In this document: one piece after another, positions 1 through 7,966 of the stretch
How positions within the stretch are numbered: position 1 is the first letter of the stretch
How the letters are laid out: every line of letters begins with the position of its first letter
Origin: Enterocloster bolteae
GTDB lineage: Bacteria; Bacillota; Clostridia; Lachnospirales; Lachnospiraceae
Length of the DNA: 64,000 nucleotides
Reading direction: 5' to 3'
NCBI RefSeq assembly: GCF_002234575.2
Contig: NZ_CP022464.2
Coordinates: 620,001 to 684,000, forward strand
Notes under the pieces: model-generated
What the model saw: only the letters and a program-made list of their open reading frames with translations
What the model was told of the DNA's origin: nothing
Database searches by the model: none
Position numbers and translations under genes: made by a program

Positions 1-2
1 AT

Positions 3-761
3 GCCAAGGGTACCATGGAGGAAATGTGCAATGCAGCCATGGCTGCGGGTATAGAAGAGATCGCATTTACAGACCACTATGAGTTTTACGCAGGCGGGAT
101 AACCGGGAAATATTTTAACCGGGGATATCTTATCCGTTATTTTGAAGAACTGGATAAATGCAGGCAGATGTATGAAGGCCGGCTTATTATCCGCAGCGCT
201 ATGGAATTCGGGCAGCTTCACCTGGACCCGGAGAAGGCATCCGGCATTATAAAGAGCTGGCCCTTTGACTATCTCATTGGTTCCGTGCACAAGATTGATA
301 ACATTGACTTAAGTCAGATGGAGTTTCGGAAGGATACGGGGCAGCAGATTGCGGACGCTTATTACAGTCACCTGCTGAAGCTGGCACGGACAGGGGATTT
401 TGACTGTATGGGACATTTGGATCTGTACAAGCGTCATTGCAGGAAAGCGGGACTTCCGGATGATTATGATAAATATGAGGACAGGATAGTTCAGGTATTG
501 ACCGCGCTCATTGAGAGGGGAAAGGGAATTGAGGTCAACACATCAGGGCTGAGGCAGGGAGCAGGGGAAACCATGCCTGGAATCAGATGCCTTAAGCTGT
601 ACAAAGAGCTTGGAGGCACTGTGATTACAGTTGGTTCTGATGCGCATCTCCCGGAAGATGTGGGAAGCGGTTTCATAGAAGCCCTCGGCCTCGTAAAAAA
701 AGCGGGCTTTGACAGAATCGCCCGCTATGAAAAACGTATGTGTTTGTTCCAGCCTCTCTAA
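3..761 (+). CDS. PHP-domain phosphatase, HisJ-like histidinol-phosphatase family (5' end outside window)
   Basis: The reading frame is open to the left edge (A-K-G-T before the first ATG at 15), and PHP proteins begin with an HxH metal motif that is absent here, so the true start lies upstream. Visible PHP metal-binding motifs are TDHYE near visible residue 22, SVHK, HLDLYKRH and GSDAH near the C-terminus, in the order expected for HisJ-type polymerase-and-histidinol-phosphatase enzymes. The family hydrolyses phosphate monoesters such as histidinol phosphate using a cluster of two or three metals. No other his genes are near, so the substrate is not fixed by context. The stop overlaps the 3' end of the convergent yitT-like gene by four bases. 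Confidence 0.85.
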   Translation, partial: AKGTMEEMCNAAMAAGIEEIAFTDHYEFYAGGITGKYFNRGYLIRYFEELDKCRQMYEGRLIIRSAMEFGQLHLDPEKASGIIKSWPFDYLIGSVHKIDNIDLSQMEFRKDTGQQIADAYYSHLLKLARTGDFDCMGHLDLYKRHCRKAGLPDDYDKYEDRIVQVLTALIERGKGIEVNTSGLRQGAGETMPGIRCLKLYKELGGTVITVGSDAHLPEDVGSGFIEALGLVKKAGFDRIARYEKRMCLFQPL

Positions 762-1636
762 AAACGCTTCTCAAAGTGGCCGGTGACGTCTATATTGTTC
801 TGGATGGCAATAAAAGCATTATGGTCAGCAGTGAGGACCAGTTGCCTTAATGGTTCTATCTCGTTTTTGGAAATGACAGTCATGTAGACATAGGTGGACT
901 GGCCGGTATAGCCGCCGGAGGCATTCCAGATTGTGACACCACGGTGCAGGTTGTTAAGTATTATATTCTGGATGTCTGGATGCCGGGAGATGATTGTGAC
1001 ACAGGCTTTGATGTTCTGATAATGAATTTTATCTGTGGCTACCCCTGCAATGATGGCAAAGAGGGCAGAGTATGCGGCTGTGGCCAGATTGTACCGGAAT
1101 GCGCAGAACAGATAAATCAGTACATTAATCAAAATGGATATCCTGCCTACGCTGAACCTGGGAAACCGCTTGGTACAGTAGATTCCAACTATATCCACAC
1201 CGCCGCCTGAACCGCCGCAGGTCAGGGTCAGACCCACTCCAAAGCCGGATATGGCACCTCCCACAAGGACCGATGCAAGTGGATCTGTGAACACAGGAAT
1301 CTCCGGCGATGGGATAAACGCAATGAAGAGGGACTGCAGGCATACACATACAATTGTCTTATAGAAAAAGCTATGGCTGATGAGTACATAGGATAACAGG
1401 AACAGGGGGATATTAAGCATCCAGAAAATGATTCCGGTCCAGTCGATTCCTCCGGGAAGCGGGATTTTGAGAATGTCCTGAAAGACCAGATGTATGATTT
1501 GGGCAATGCCTGTGAAACCTCCGCTGTAAAGCCCCAGAGGCCGCAGAAACACACAGAATGAAAATGCAAAAAGGAATACCCCCGCGGTGGCACCGGCCAT
1601 GGATAAGAGAGTATTCCTTCCGGATAATTTAGACAT
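758..1636 (-). CDS. YitT family membrane protein (DUF161/DUF2179)
   Basis: This 292-residue protein has an N-terminal block of about five or six hydrophobic segments (a glycine-rich stretch GGSGGGVDIVG lies mid-protein) and a soluble C-terminal domain of about 80 residues matching the DUF2179 type (ACVTIISRHPDIQNII, near residue 205). That is the standard YitT architecture. The start is supported by a GGAGGT site just upstream on the minus strand. YitT proteins are widespread in Firmicutes and their transport substrate is not established. It is convergent with the PHP gene, and the terminator behind it on this strand belongs to the SIS gene upstream. Confidence 0.9.
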   Translation of the reverse strand: MSKLSGRNTLLSMAGATAGVFLFAFSFCVFLRPLGLYSGGFTGIAQIIHLVFQDILKIPLPGGIDWTGIIFWMLNIPLFLLSYVLISHSFFYKTIVCVCLQSLFIAFIPSPEIPVFTDPLASVLVGGAISGFGVGLTLTCGGSGGGVDIVGIYCTKRFPRFSVGRISILINVLIYLFCAFRYNLATAAYSALFAIIAGVATDKIHYQNIKACVTIISRHPDIQNIILNNLHRGVTIWNASGGYTGQSTYVYMTVISKNEIEPLRQLVLTADHNAFIAIQNNIDVTGHFEKRF

Positions 1637-1650
1637 AGTCCTACCTCCAT

Positions 1651-1693
1651 AAAAAGGGCTTCCGGCAAAGCATCAGCAGCCGGAAGCCCTTTT
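1651..1693 (-). terminator. Intrinsic terminator of the SIS gene
   Basis: Perfect 15-base inverted repeat (AAAAGGGCTTCCGGC at 1652-1666 and its complement at 1679-1693) with a 12-base loop. On the minus strand it ends in five T residues. It sits 16 bases past the SIS gene stop and just upstream of the yitT-like start. Confidence 0.9.
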
Positions 1694-1708
1694 GAATGTG
1701 AAAGATAA

Positions 1709-2677
1709 TTAGTATTCCAGTTTCCACATGTATCTTCTCTGGGTCAAGGGATGATTCCTGAGGATTGCCAGCTGCTCTGCATAAACCCGCAGCACTGCGG
1801 TAATCAGCATCGGGTTGAAGTAATCTTTGACCGTGGATGGTATTACGGACCCTAATCCAAAATCCTTTGCATCAATCAGGGTGGTCTTGGCCTGGAAACG
1901 GTTCAGGAAGTCCAGGGCTCTGGAATCCAATGCTCTGGTACTGCCGTCGTTCATCAGGAGAAGGAAGGGCACATCCTTATCTACGATTTCAAATGGACCA
2001 TGGAAAAATTCGCCGTCATGGAAGGAGCCTGAATTGATCCACTGCATTTCCATCAGAAGGCATATGGAGAAGGAATAGGCCACCATATGGGTAGCTCCGG
2101 AGCTCATAACGTAAATAACAGGAGCATCCTTGTAGTTTTCTGCAAACTTTTTTGCGGAAGGGACTACGAAGGAAACTGCGTCTTCTATTAAGTCAAAGAT
2201 CTTAGCAAAACCGGTCATCATATCTTGGTAATGTTCATACCCTTCATACTGATTGAGAATTTCAGCTGCCAGCTGCAGACAGAAGGTCATTTTTTCCAGT
2301 TTGGCCGCATAATTCTTCTCAAATCCGTGAAGTACCACATAGTGTGCGCTGTTAGCCAGTGGTGAACCGGGGGTATGTGTGATGGCTATTACCTTAGCGC
2401 CCATATTCATGGCTTTTTTGGAGGCTTCCACTGTCTCGGGGGTATTGCCGCCAAGGGAGCAGGTAATGATAATACTTTCTTTGCCCACGCACGCAGGAGT
2501 GGCATGTACAAATTCATTGGCCGTGTACAGACTGGTCCTCAGCTTTTTTGCATTGCCCTCTAAGAAGTACTTGGCCGGATAAAGCTCTGCCTGGGATGCG
2601 CCGCATCCTACAAAGATGACTGAGGTGACTTCCGGGCGCTCTGCTTTGATTTCCTCGATAATTTTTTTTAGTTCCAT
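1709..2677 (-). CDS. SIS-domain sugar isomerase/deglycase, FrlB-like
   Basis: This 322-residue protein carries two SIS modules (about residues 15-150 and 175-300). It shows the phosphosugar-binding signatures VIFVGCGASQAE and CSLGGNTPET, and in the second half a DGEFFHGPFEIV stretch typical of FrlB/AgaS-like enzymes. Known relatives remove the amino acid from fructoselysine-6-phosphate or related Amadori products, or isomerise amino-sugar phosphates, in the cytoplasm. A strong AAAGGAGG site precedes the ATG. No kinase or transporter of a fructosamine pathway is adjacent, only a decayed GntR gene upstream, so the substrate is uncertain and it may be a leftover of a larger locus. Confidence 0.8.
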   Translation of the reverse strand: MELKKIIEEIKAERPEVTSVIFVGCGASQAELYPAKYFLEGNAKKLRTSLYTANEFVHATPACVGKESIIITCSLGGNTPETVEASKKAMNMGAKVIAITHTPGSPLANSAHYVVLHGFEKNYAAKLEKMTFCLQLAAEILNQYEGYEHYQDMMTGFAKIFDLIEDAVSFVVPSAKKFAENYKDAPVIYVMSSGATHMVAYSFSICLLMEMQWINSGSFHDGEFFHGPFEIVDKDVPFLLLMNDGSTRALDSRALDFLNRFQAKTTLIDAKDFGLGSVIPSTVKDYFNPMLITAVLRVYAEQLAILRNHPLTQRRYMWKLEY

Positions 2678-2733
2678 AAAAATAGGGCCTCCTTTGAGAG
2701 ATATGTAGTTTTTATTTGTCTTATAAATACATT

Positions 2734-2747
2734 ATATAACGTTATAT
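2734..2747. promoter_or_regulatory. 14-base palindrome upstream of the SIS gene (candidate operator)
   Basis: ATATAACGTTATAT is a perfect palindrome about 57-70 bases upstream of the SIS start, in an AT-rich stretch. Its form suits a dimeric regulator. AT-rich palindromes arise by chance more easily than GC-rich ones, so function is inferred only. Confidence 0.4.
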
Positions 2748-2778
2748 TAAAATAGTCAATAAGAATATAACATAATGT

Positions 2779-2820
2779 TCTATTACATTATAATAGTTTG
2801 CAGTACCTGAATGTAATAGA
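2779..2820. repeat. Inverted repeat upstream of the SIS gene
   Basis: TCTATTACATT (2779-2789) is repeated as its exact complement at 2810-2820, with 20 bases between. It lies between the SIS promoter region and the terminator of the GntR remnant. It may be a second operator or a weak hairpin, as no T-run follows on either strand. Confidence 0.4.
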
Positions 2821-2827
2821 AGGGAGG

Positions 2828-2885
2828 AAAAAAATAAAAATATCCCCAGGAAATACCGGTATATTTCATCCGTATCTCCTGGGGA
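2828..2885 (-). terminator. Terminator behind the GntR remnant
   Basis: TCCCCAGGA (2843-2851) pairs exactly with 2877-2885, and the inner bases extend the stem imperfectly. On the minus strand it is followed by a T-rich tract (complement of 2828-2842). It lies 27 bases past the stop of the broken GntR gene and is probably its original terminator. Confidence 0.8.
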
Positions 2886-2911
2886 GAAATCTTCTTTATT
2901 TCACACAGTAT

Positions 2912-3163
2912 TCAGGATATTGTCTCCATCCTGAGATATTCTTTTAGTTTGTCCATATATTCCTGTGAAATACTTTCGCAGGCCAGCTTTAACACGGCAT
3001 TCTCCAGCATCAGGCGCATGAACCGGGATTCTCCAATCAGTTCATAGACAATCTTTGCGATACAACTTCCTCTTTGGGGCTGGATCTCCACCAAACCTAC
3101 TTTGCTCAGTTCAATGAGGGCTTCACGTACCGGAGTGCGGGAGAGATGCAGAATGAAAAACAT
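2912..3163 (-). pseudogene. Remnant of a GntR-family (FCD type) transcription regulator
   Basis: The fragment encodes the recognition-helix half of a GntR winged helix (LSRTPVREAL, then GLVEIQPQRGSCIAKI for the wing) and only about 45 residues of the following helical ligand domain (SRFMRLMLENAVLKLACESIS). Complete family members have about 220 residues; only 83 remain. The first half of the DNA-binding domain is missing or degenerate, and the frame runs upstream into a hairpin at 3156-3201 that even contains the apparent ATG. The ligand domain ends at a stop just before a good terminator, which points to an internal deletion. It may once have regulated the SIS gene. Confidence 0.75.
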
Positions 3164-3201
3164 GGAAGAGATCCTGACTTGCAGGTTCTTTCCATGTTTT
3201 T
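3156..3201. terminator. Bidirectional hairpin at the broken end of the GntR remnant
   Basis: AAAAACATGGA (3156-3166) pairs exactly with 3191-3201, and the inside partly continues the stem (AGATCCTG against CAGGTTCTT, with a bulge). T-rich tracts follow on both strands. No complete + strand gene precedes it, so it looks like a scar or relic terminator at a rearrangement point. Confidence 0.6.
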
Positions 3202-3261
3202 TGTATTTTTAATAAGTAAAACTGCATAAAAGAGGTGTTATAATCATGTGCATTTTCACAA

Positions 3262-3290
3262 TTTACAACCAACGTAGGATGTAGTATATT
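3262..3290 (+). promoter_or_regulatory. Sigma-A-type promoter of the racemase/TRAP operon
   Basis: TTTACA (3262-3267), a spacer of exactly 17 bases, and TATATT (3285-3290). The spacer is almost filled by the element AACCAACGTAGGATGTA (3267-3283), which recurs in the second promoter of this island, so a bound regulator would cover the polymerase site. Confidence 0.75.
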
Positions 3291-3324
3291 TATCTCATAA
3301 AACATAGGATGTTGGATGTTGGTT
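3267..3324. promoter_or_regulatory. Candidate operator of the GntR/FCD regulator
   Basis: AACCAACGTAGGATGTA at 3267-3283 faces an inverted partial copy at 3308-3324, whose complement begins AACCAACAT. GGATGT also occurs at 3277, 3307 and 3314. The arrangement suits a dimeric or looping repressor acting around the start of transcription. The best candidate protein is the GntR/FCD regulator encoded at 7129-7866. Confidence 0.6.
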
Positions 3325-3353
3325 CTAATAGAAGTATATCAGGAGGATAATTC

Positions 3354-4025
3354 ATGAAAGTAGCATTGGTTTACACAAGCACAACACCGGAGTTGATTGA
3401 ATTAGTAGAAAAGGAAGTGGGGGATGTCCTTCCCCGGGAGACTGAGGTGGCCAGTTACCAGGATCCTTCCATCCTGGCAGAGGTCAGGGACGCAGGTTAT
3501 GTGACGGCTCCTCCGGCAGCCAGGCTGGTGGGCATGTATATGACAGCTGTTTCGGAAGGAGCGGACGCTATTTTAAATCTTTGTTCTTCCGTAGGCGAGG
3601 TGGCGGATGCTGCCCAGGATATCGCCAGATACACGGGAATCCCCATTGTGCGTGTGGATGAGGAGATGTGCCGGGAGGCAGTAAGGCAGGGAAAAAGAAT
3701 CGGGGTTATGGCAACCCTTCCCACTACACTGAATCCCACAAAGAACACTATTTTAAGGGTTGCCAGGGAGATGAACCGTCAGGTGGAGCTGGTGGACGCG
3801 CTGGTGGACGGCGGCTTCGGCCTGGACCAGGAACAGTTTAAGGCCCTTATGAGTGAATACGCGGGAACCATTGCGGACAAGGTGGATGTAATTCTCTTTG
3901 CCCAGGGATCCATGGCCTACTGTGAGGAGTATATTCATGAAAAGTATGGTAAAGTAGTATTATCCAGTCCGAGATTCGGCGCTGCTGCACTAAAGGACGC
4001 TCTTGTTAAGAAGGGACTAATGTAA
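3354..4025 (+). CDS. Aspartate/glutamate racemase-superfamily protein
   Basis: This 223-residue protein starts MKVALVYTSTTPEL and shows the Asp/Glu/hydantoin racemase fold markers: an active-site cysteine in NLCSSVGEVAD near residue 80, a central GIPIVRVDEEMCREAV block, and a C-terminal ILFAQGSMAYCEEY block where the second catalytic region sits. Members racemise amino acids or hydantoins, isomerise maleate or decarboxylate arylmalonates, so the reaction is not fixed by family. AGGAGG lies 9 bases before the ATG. It is the first gene after the promoter at 3262 and precedes the TRAP transporter, so it probably acts on the imported acid or a product of it. Confidence 0.8.
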   Translation: MKVALVYTSTTPELIELVEKEVGDVLPRETEVASYQDPSILAEVRDAGYVTAPPAARLVGMYMTAVSEGADAILNLCSSVGEVADAAQDIARYTGIPIVRVDEEMCREAVRQGKRIGVMATLPTTLNPTKNTILRVAREMNRQVELVDALVDGGFGLDQEQFKALMSEYAGTIADKVDVILFAQGSMAYCEEYIHEKYGKVVLSSPRFGAAALKDALVKKGLM

Positions 4026-4046
4026 TATACGGGATTCCTTGGGATG

Positions 4047-4116
4047 TATTGCTTAGAATATATTGCTTAGAATCTATTACTTAGAATGTATTACTTGAAA
4101 TGTACTGCGTTAGAAC
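4047..4116 (+). repeat. 14-base degenerate tandem repeat between racemase gene and dctP
   Basis: Consecutive 14-base units TATTGCTTAGAATA (4047), TATTGCTTAGAATC (4061), TATTACTTAGAATG (4075), TATTACTTGAAATG (4089) and a weaker TACTGCGTTAGAAC (4103). It begins about 20 bases after the racemase stop and ends about 60 bases before dctP. No function is evident; slippage or RNA-processing roles are possible. Confidence 0.85.
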
Positions 4117-4178
4117 ATATCGCGCACAGGCAGCGAAAGCACAGAGGCCGGGTGCACGCAACGAAGGGAGAGGGAAGT

Positions 4179-5198
4179 ATGTTTAAAAGGTTAAAAAAGG
4201 CGGCGGCAGTCATATGCGCTGCGGCCATGGTTTTGTCCATGACGGCCTGCGGTTCTGCCGGAGATAAGAAGGTAGTGCTTCATTTTACCCATACACAGAG
4301 TCCGGGGTCCATCAGCGACCTGACTGCCCAGGAGTTTAAGAAGCTGGTGGAGGAGCGGAGTGACGGAAGGATTGAAGTCAGCATTTATTCCAACTGCGGA
4401 CTGTCCGGCGGAGACCTGACAAAGGCCATCGAGCTGGTACAGGCCGGCAACATTGACATCCACTCCTGCGCACCGCCAAACATTGCCAATTATGATAAGA
4501 AGTTTTATTCCTTCTGGCTGCCGTTCCTGTTCCCTAATTCAGATGATCTGCTGGCGTTCTGCCACAGCGATAAGGTGCATGAGGTGGTAAACGGCTGGTG
4601 CAATGACCTGGAGATGGAAATGCTGGGCATCAATAACGCCGGTTCCAGACAGATATCCAACAGCAAGAAGGAGATCACAAAGCCTGAGGACCTGAAGGGC
4701 ATGAATATCCGTGTGCCGGGCGCCAATATTTTCATTGACCTGTACAGGAATTACTTTGGGGCAAATCCCACTGCCATGGATTTCTCAGAGGTGTACACCT
4801 CCCTTCAGCAGAAGACCATAGACGGGCAGGAGAACCCAATCGCGGTTTTTGACTCTTCTAAATTTGCAGAGGTACAGCAGTATGTTACCCTGTGGGACGG
4901 GGTAAGGGATACCACCATCTGGGTCATGAGCCGCAAGACCATGAACAAGCTGTCCCCTGAGGACCAGGAGTTGGTAAAGGAGTGCGCGGCAGAAGCCCTG
5001 GACTGGGGAAATGATTATCTGGCTGACAACGAGGCTGTCATTATCCAGAAGCTGAAGGACGGAGGCACCGTTATCACAGAGCTGACAGAGGAGCAGAAGG
5101 CGGAGTTCCAGAAGGCCTGCGCCGGAATCTATGATGATTATGCAAAATCTGTGGGACAGGATGTAATCGACTTGTTTACCGGCGGTTATAAGAATTAG
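4179..5198 (+). CDS. dctP: TRAP transporter substrate-binding lipoprotein (DctP family)
   Basis: This 339-residue binding protein captures an organic acid outside the cell and hands it to the DctQM membrane pair. The ATG at 4179 is chosen because AGGGAGAGGGA lies just before it and because the preceding in-frame codons add nothing like a signal. A lysine-rich start, hydrophobic stretch and lipobox LSMTAC give a lipid-anchored cysteine near residue 24. Typical DctP features follow: LHFTHTQSPGSISDLTAQEFKKLVEERSDGR split over the N-lobe, the arginine in GMNIRVPG that usually binds the substrate carboxylate, and YTSLQQKTIDGQENP. The ligand cannot be named from sequence. Confidence 0.92.
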   Translation: MFKRLKKAAAVICAAAMVLSMTACGSAGDKKVVLHFTHTQSPGSISDLTAQEFKKLVEERSDGRIEVSIYSNCGLSGGDLTKAIELVQAGNIDIHSCAPPNIANYDKKFYSFWLPFLFPNSDDLLAFCHSDKVHEVVNGWCNDLEMEMLGINNAGSRQISNSKKEITKPEDLKGMNIRVPGANIFIDLYRNYFGANPTAMDFSEVYTSLQQKTIDGQENPIAVFDSSKFAEVQQYVTLWDGVRDTTIWVMSRKTMNKLSPEDQELVKECAAEALDWGNDYLADNEAVIIQKLKDGGTVITELTEEQKAEFQKACAGIYDDYAKSVGQDVIDLFTGGYKN

Positions 5199-5208
5199 GA
5201 GGGGCGTT

Positions 5209-5691
5209 ATGAAGGAAAAAGGATTGTTAAAGGACTTCTGGGAGAATTTTGAGGAATATCTCTGTTCAGCCGCATTGCTTGTTATGACCTTTGTCACATT
5301 TATGAATGTGTTCTCAAGAAAGATTACATGGTTCAACATGTCATTTACTCAGGAACTGGTGACCACCATGTTTGTGTGGGTCTGCTGCCTGGCCGCGGCC
5401 AGTGTGTTTAAGACAGATTCCCACATGGGCTTTAATTACCTGACTGATAAATTCACCGGAACTAAACGTAAGGTTTACCGTATCTGCAGGCTCCTTTTAT
5501 GCTCTGCCAACTATGGAATCTGGATTATATGGGGAGCACAGATGGTTTACAGGCAGTATCACTATCATCTGCTTACAGGCGTTCTGGAGATGCCTCAGTG
5601 GACCATCGGAATCGCCATTCCATTGTCAGCGGTTTTTTCCATAGCCCGTATGGTACAGTATGAGATCAGATTAGCAAAGGAGGGAAATTAA
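5209..5691 (+). CDS. dctQ: TRAP transporter small membrane subunit (DctQ family)
   Basis: This 160-residue protein has four predicted membrane segments (about residues 20-42, 52-72, 90-112 and 125-148), matching the DctQ size and topology. It pairs with DctM to form the ion-driven permease. AGGAGGGG lies six bases before the ATG and 10 bases separate it from dctP. The stop is one base from the dctM start, so translation is probably coupled. Confidence 0.9.
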   Translation: MKEKGLLKDFWENFEEYLCSAALLVMTFVTFMNVFSRKITWFNMSFTQELVTTMFVWVCCLAAASVFKTDSHMGFNYLTDKFTGTKRKVYRICRLLLCSANYGIWIIWGAQMVYRQYHYHLLTGVLEMPQWTIGIAIPLSAVFSIARMVQYEIRLAKEGN

Positions 5692-5692
5692 T

Positions 5693-6964
5693 ATGTCGGC
5701 AGCGATTCTATTTGGTTCCATGGCAGTGATGATTGGATTCGGCATTCCCATTGCCATTGTGCTGGGCGTGTCCAGCGCACTGACCCTGATATTTTCAGGC
5801 GCCCCTCTGGGCGTTATTCCTTCCATGATGCAGGCCACTGTTCAGAAATTTTCCCTTCTTACCATTCCGCTTTTCGTCCTTGCAGGCGCAATCATGGACA
5901 AGGGAGGCATTTCCAAACGCCTTATCAACCTGGCGGACAGCATCATCGGACCGGTTCACGGCGGACTGGGGTATGTGGCAGTGGTGGCAGCCCTGTTCTT
6001 TGCGGCCATCTCCGGATCCGGCACAGCAACCGTTGCAGCCATGGGATCCATCCTGATTCCGGCCATGGTGGCCCAGGGATATGACGCAGGATTTTCCAGC
6101 GCCCTTTCCGCTATATCGGGCTCCCTGGGAACGGTTATTCCTCCCAGTATTACATTCATTATCTATGGCATGATTACAGGGGAATCCATTGGAGACCTGT
6201 TCCTGTCAGGTATTATACCCGGACTTATATTCGGCTTCATGCTCTGTATTATGGTGTTCATTAAGTCCAAGAAGAACGGATGGAAGGGGGAAACCCAGAG
6301 GGCATCCTTAAAGGAAATCGGCAGGCTGTTCCTGGATACAATATGGGGACTTTTAAGCCCGGTCATTGTACTGGGAGGTATTTATTCGGGACTTTTTACA
6401 CCTACGGAGGCAGCGGCGGTTGCCGTTGTTTACAGCCTGATAGTGGGAATTTTTATCTATAAGGAGCTGCGCCTGGCGGAGCTTAAGGAGACACTGTTTT
6501 CCACTGCCAAGACAACGGGCATGATTCTTCTCATCATCATGAATGCAGGCATTTTCTCCTGGGTACTGACTCAGCAGGGGATTGCTGCTTCCCTTACGGA
6601 AATGGCCCTGGCCCTTACAGATAACAAGTATATCATGCTGGTTATCATCAACATTGTATTCCTGTGCGCAGGCTGCGTTATGGATAATACAAGCGCCCTC
6701 TATATCCTGGTTCCCATCATCATGCCTATCGCAAAGGCCCTGGATATCAACATGATTCAGCTGGGCGTCATCCTGGTATTGAACCTGTCCATTGGCCAGG
6801 TAACGCCGCCGGTAGGACCCAATCTGTATGTTGCGGCTGATATCGGAAAGGTTAAGTTTGAGGAAATATGCCGAAAGATGGTGCCGTTACTGCTTATGTC
6901 CCTTCTGGCCCTGCTGTGCATTACATATATACCGGCATTGTCCCTGTGCCTGATTCCTTCCTAG
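5693..6964 (+). CDS. dctM: TRAP transporter large permease subunit (DctM family)
   Basis: This 423-residue protein has about 12 membrane segments and the usual DctM signatures: GIPIAIVLGVSSALTL, LTIPLFVLAGAIMDKGGI, the conserved AAISGSGTATVAAMGSI loop and GSLGTVIPPSI. It drives uptake of the DctP ligand using an ion gradient, often sodium in this family. The C-terminal half repeats the fold (SIGQVTPPVGPNLYVAADI). No terminator was seen after it; a new promoter for the GntR gene begins 16 bases past the stop. Confidence 0.93.
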   Translation: MSAAILFGSMAVMIGFGIPIAIVLGVSSALTLIFSGAPLGVIPSMMQATVQKFSLLTIPLFVLAGAIMDKGGISKRLINLADSIIGPVHGGLGYVAVVAALFFAAISGSGTATVAAMGSILIPAMVAQGYDAGFSSALSAISGSLGTVIPPSITFIIYGMITGESIGDLFLSGIIPGLIFGFMLCIMVFIKSKKNGWKGETQRASLKEIGRLFLDTIWGLLSPVIVLGGIYSGLFTPTEAAAVAVVYSLIVGIFIYKELRLAELKETLFSTAKTTGMILLIIMNAGIFSWVLTQQGIAASLTEMALALTDNKYIMLVIINIVFLCAGCVMDNTSALYILVPIIMPIAKALDINMIQLGVILVLNLSIGQVTPPVGPNLYVAADIGKVKFEEICRKMVPLLLMSLLALLCITYIPALSLCLIPS

Positions 6965-6979
6965 CCTGGGAACAGAAGA

Positions 6980-7008
6980 TTGCGCTGAACCAACATATGA
7001 TGTATACT
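6980..7008 (+). promoter_or_regulatory. Promoter and shared operator of the GntR-cupin-BKACE-kinase operon
   Basis: TTGCGC (6980-6985), a 17-base spacer and TATACT (7003-7008). The element AACCAACATATGATGTA (6988-7004) matches the element in the promoter at 3262-3290 at 15 of 17 positions and again sits between the -35 and -10 boxes. This ties the two halves of the island into one regulon and suggests self-regulation by the GntR gene just downstream. Confidence 0.7.
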
Positions 7009-7128
7009 TATGGATAAGTGGACTGCCACGCCAGGCCCCTGACGGGTCTGGTTGAGCGGAGGCGGTAAGCACTGCACATAGGCGGCCAAAGCAGGGCTGC
7101 CAGGTGTATGCAGCAAAGGAGGTTCAGC

Positions 7129-7866
7129 ATGGAAAAGACCAGTTTTTTAAAGGAACCTGTCGGAGGACAGTCAGTTGTTAATAAGATTGTAGACAACATT
7201 ACCAATGCTATCATAAATGGAGAGCTAAACCCAGGGGACAAAATCCCTACAGAAGCAGAATTGTCGGAGTCAATGGGGGCCGGAAGAAATTCGGTCCGGG
7301 AAGCCATCAAGGTGTTAGAGGCATATGGTGTGGTACATATCAAGCGGGCGGAGGGCACCTTTGTGAGTCAGGAATATGACAGCAGGATGATTTATCCGGT
7401 GCTTTACGGTATCATACTGCAGAAGGATTCCACCAGCCAGATTGTGGAGCTGAGAAAGGTGATTGATGTGGGCCTCCTCCAGCTGGCTGTGGATAAACTG
7501 AGGTCCAAATCCCTGGAGCAGACTCAGATGGAAGCCATTGAGAAGGCCATGGAGGAGCTGGAGTACCAGGCCCATATGGATAAGCCCCAGGCGCGCAGCC
7601 TGTATGAGGCGGATGTACAGTTCCATATGGCCATTGTGGGAATCACGGAAAATGTGATGCTCCAGTCCATCTGCAACTATGTGGACAAAATCACCCGCCG
7701 TTCCCGTATGGTGACCATAGACCGGATATTCCTGGACGGGGAAGTGGAAAACTTCCTGGACCTGCACCGCAGAATCGTGAAGCTTCTGCAGGACAGGGAT
7801 TCGGCCGGCATCTATGCGATTGTAGAGGAACATTACCAGTACTGGGCAAAAGTAAAAGATGAATAG
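7129..7866 (+). CDS. GntR-family transcription regulator, FadR/FCD subfamily
   Basis: This 245-residue DNA-binding regulator has an N-terminal winged helix (about residues 10-80; GAGRNSVREAIKVLEAYGVV is the recognition region) and a C-terminal all-helical FCD ligand domain whose metal-binding type residues include DVQFHMAIVGITEN and the terminal EEHYQYW. FCD regulators usually bind small organic acids and repress the genes for their use. The ATG at 7129 is chosen because AAAGGAGG lies six bases upstream; an ATG at 7108 has no such site. It is the best candidate to bind the AACCAAC elements at 3267 and 6988. Confidence 0.9.
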   Translation: MEKTSFLKEPVGGQSVVNKIVDNITNAIINGELNPGDKIPTEAELSESMGAGRNSVREAIKVLEAYGVVHIKRAEGTFVSQEYDSRMIYPVLYGIILQKDSTSQIVELRKVIDVGLLQLAVDKLRSKSLEQTQMEAIEKAMEELEYQAHMDKPQARSLYEADVQFHMAIVGITENVMLQSICNYVDKITRRSRMVTIDRIFLDGEVENFLDLHRRIVKLLQDRDSAGIYAIVEEHYQYWAKVKDE

Positions 7867-7966
7867 CAAGGTGGTTGCTGCATGATGACCGGAACAGGAC
7901 AGATGATATGTCTGAAGCCAATGATGCGGCAGCCCCTTTATTTTTTTGAGAGAATGGAGCGTTTTT

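Noticed and set aside
3123..3305. 60-codon minus-strand frame across the GntR remnant
   Set aside because: It runs in a different frame from the recognisable GntR residues and through a hairpin; no family match.
4086..4178. 31-residue N-terminal extension of DctP
   Set aside because: It would place a non-signal sequence before the lipoprotein signal and is coded partly by the tandem repeat; the ATG at 4179 has a clear ribosome site.
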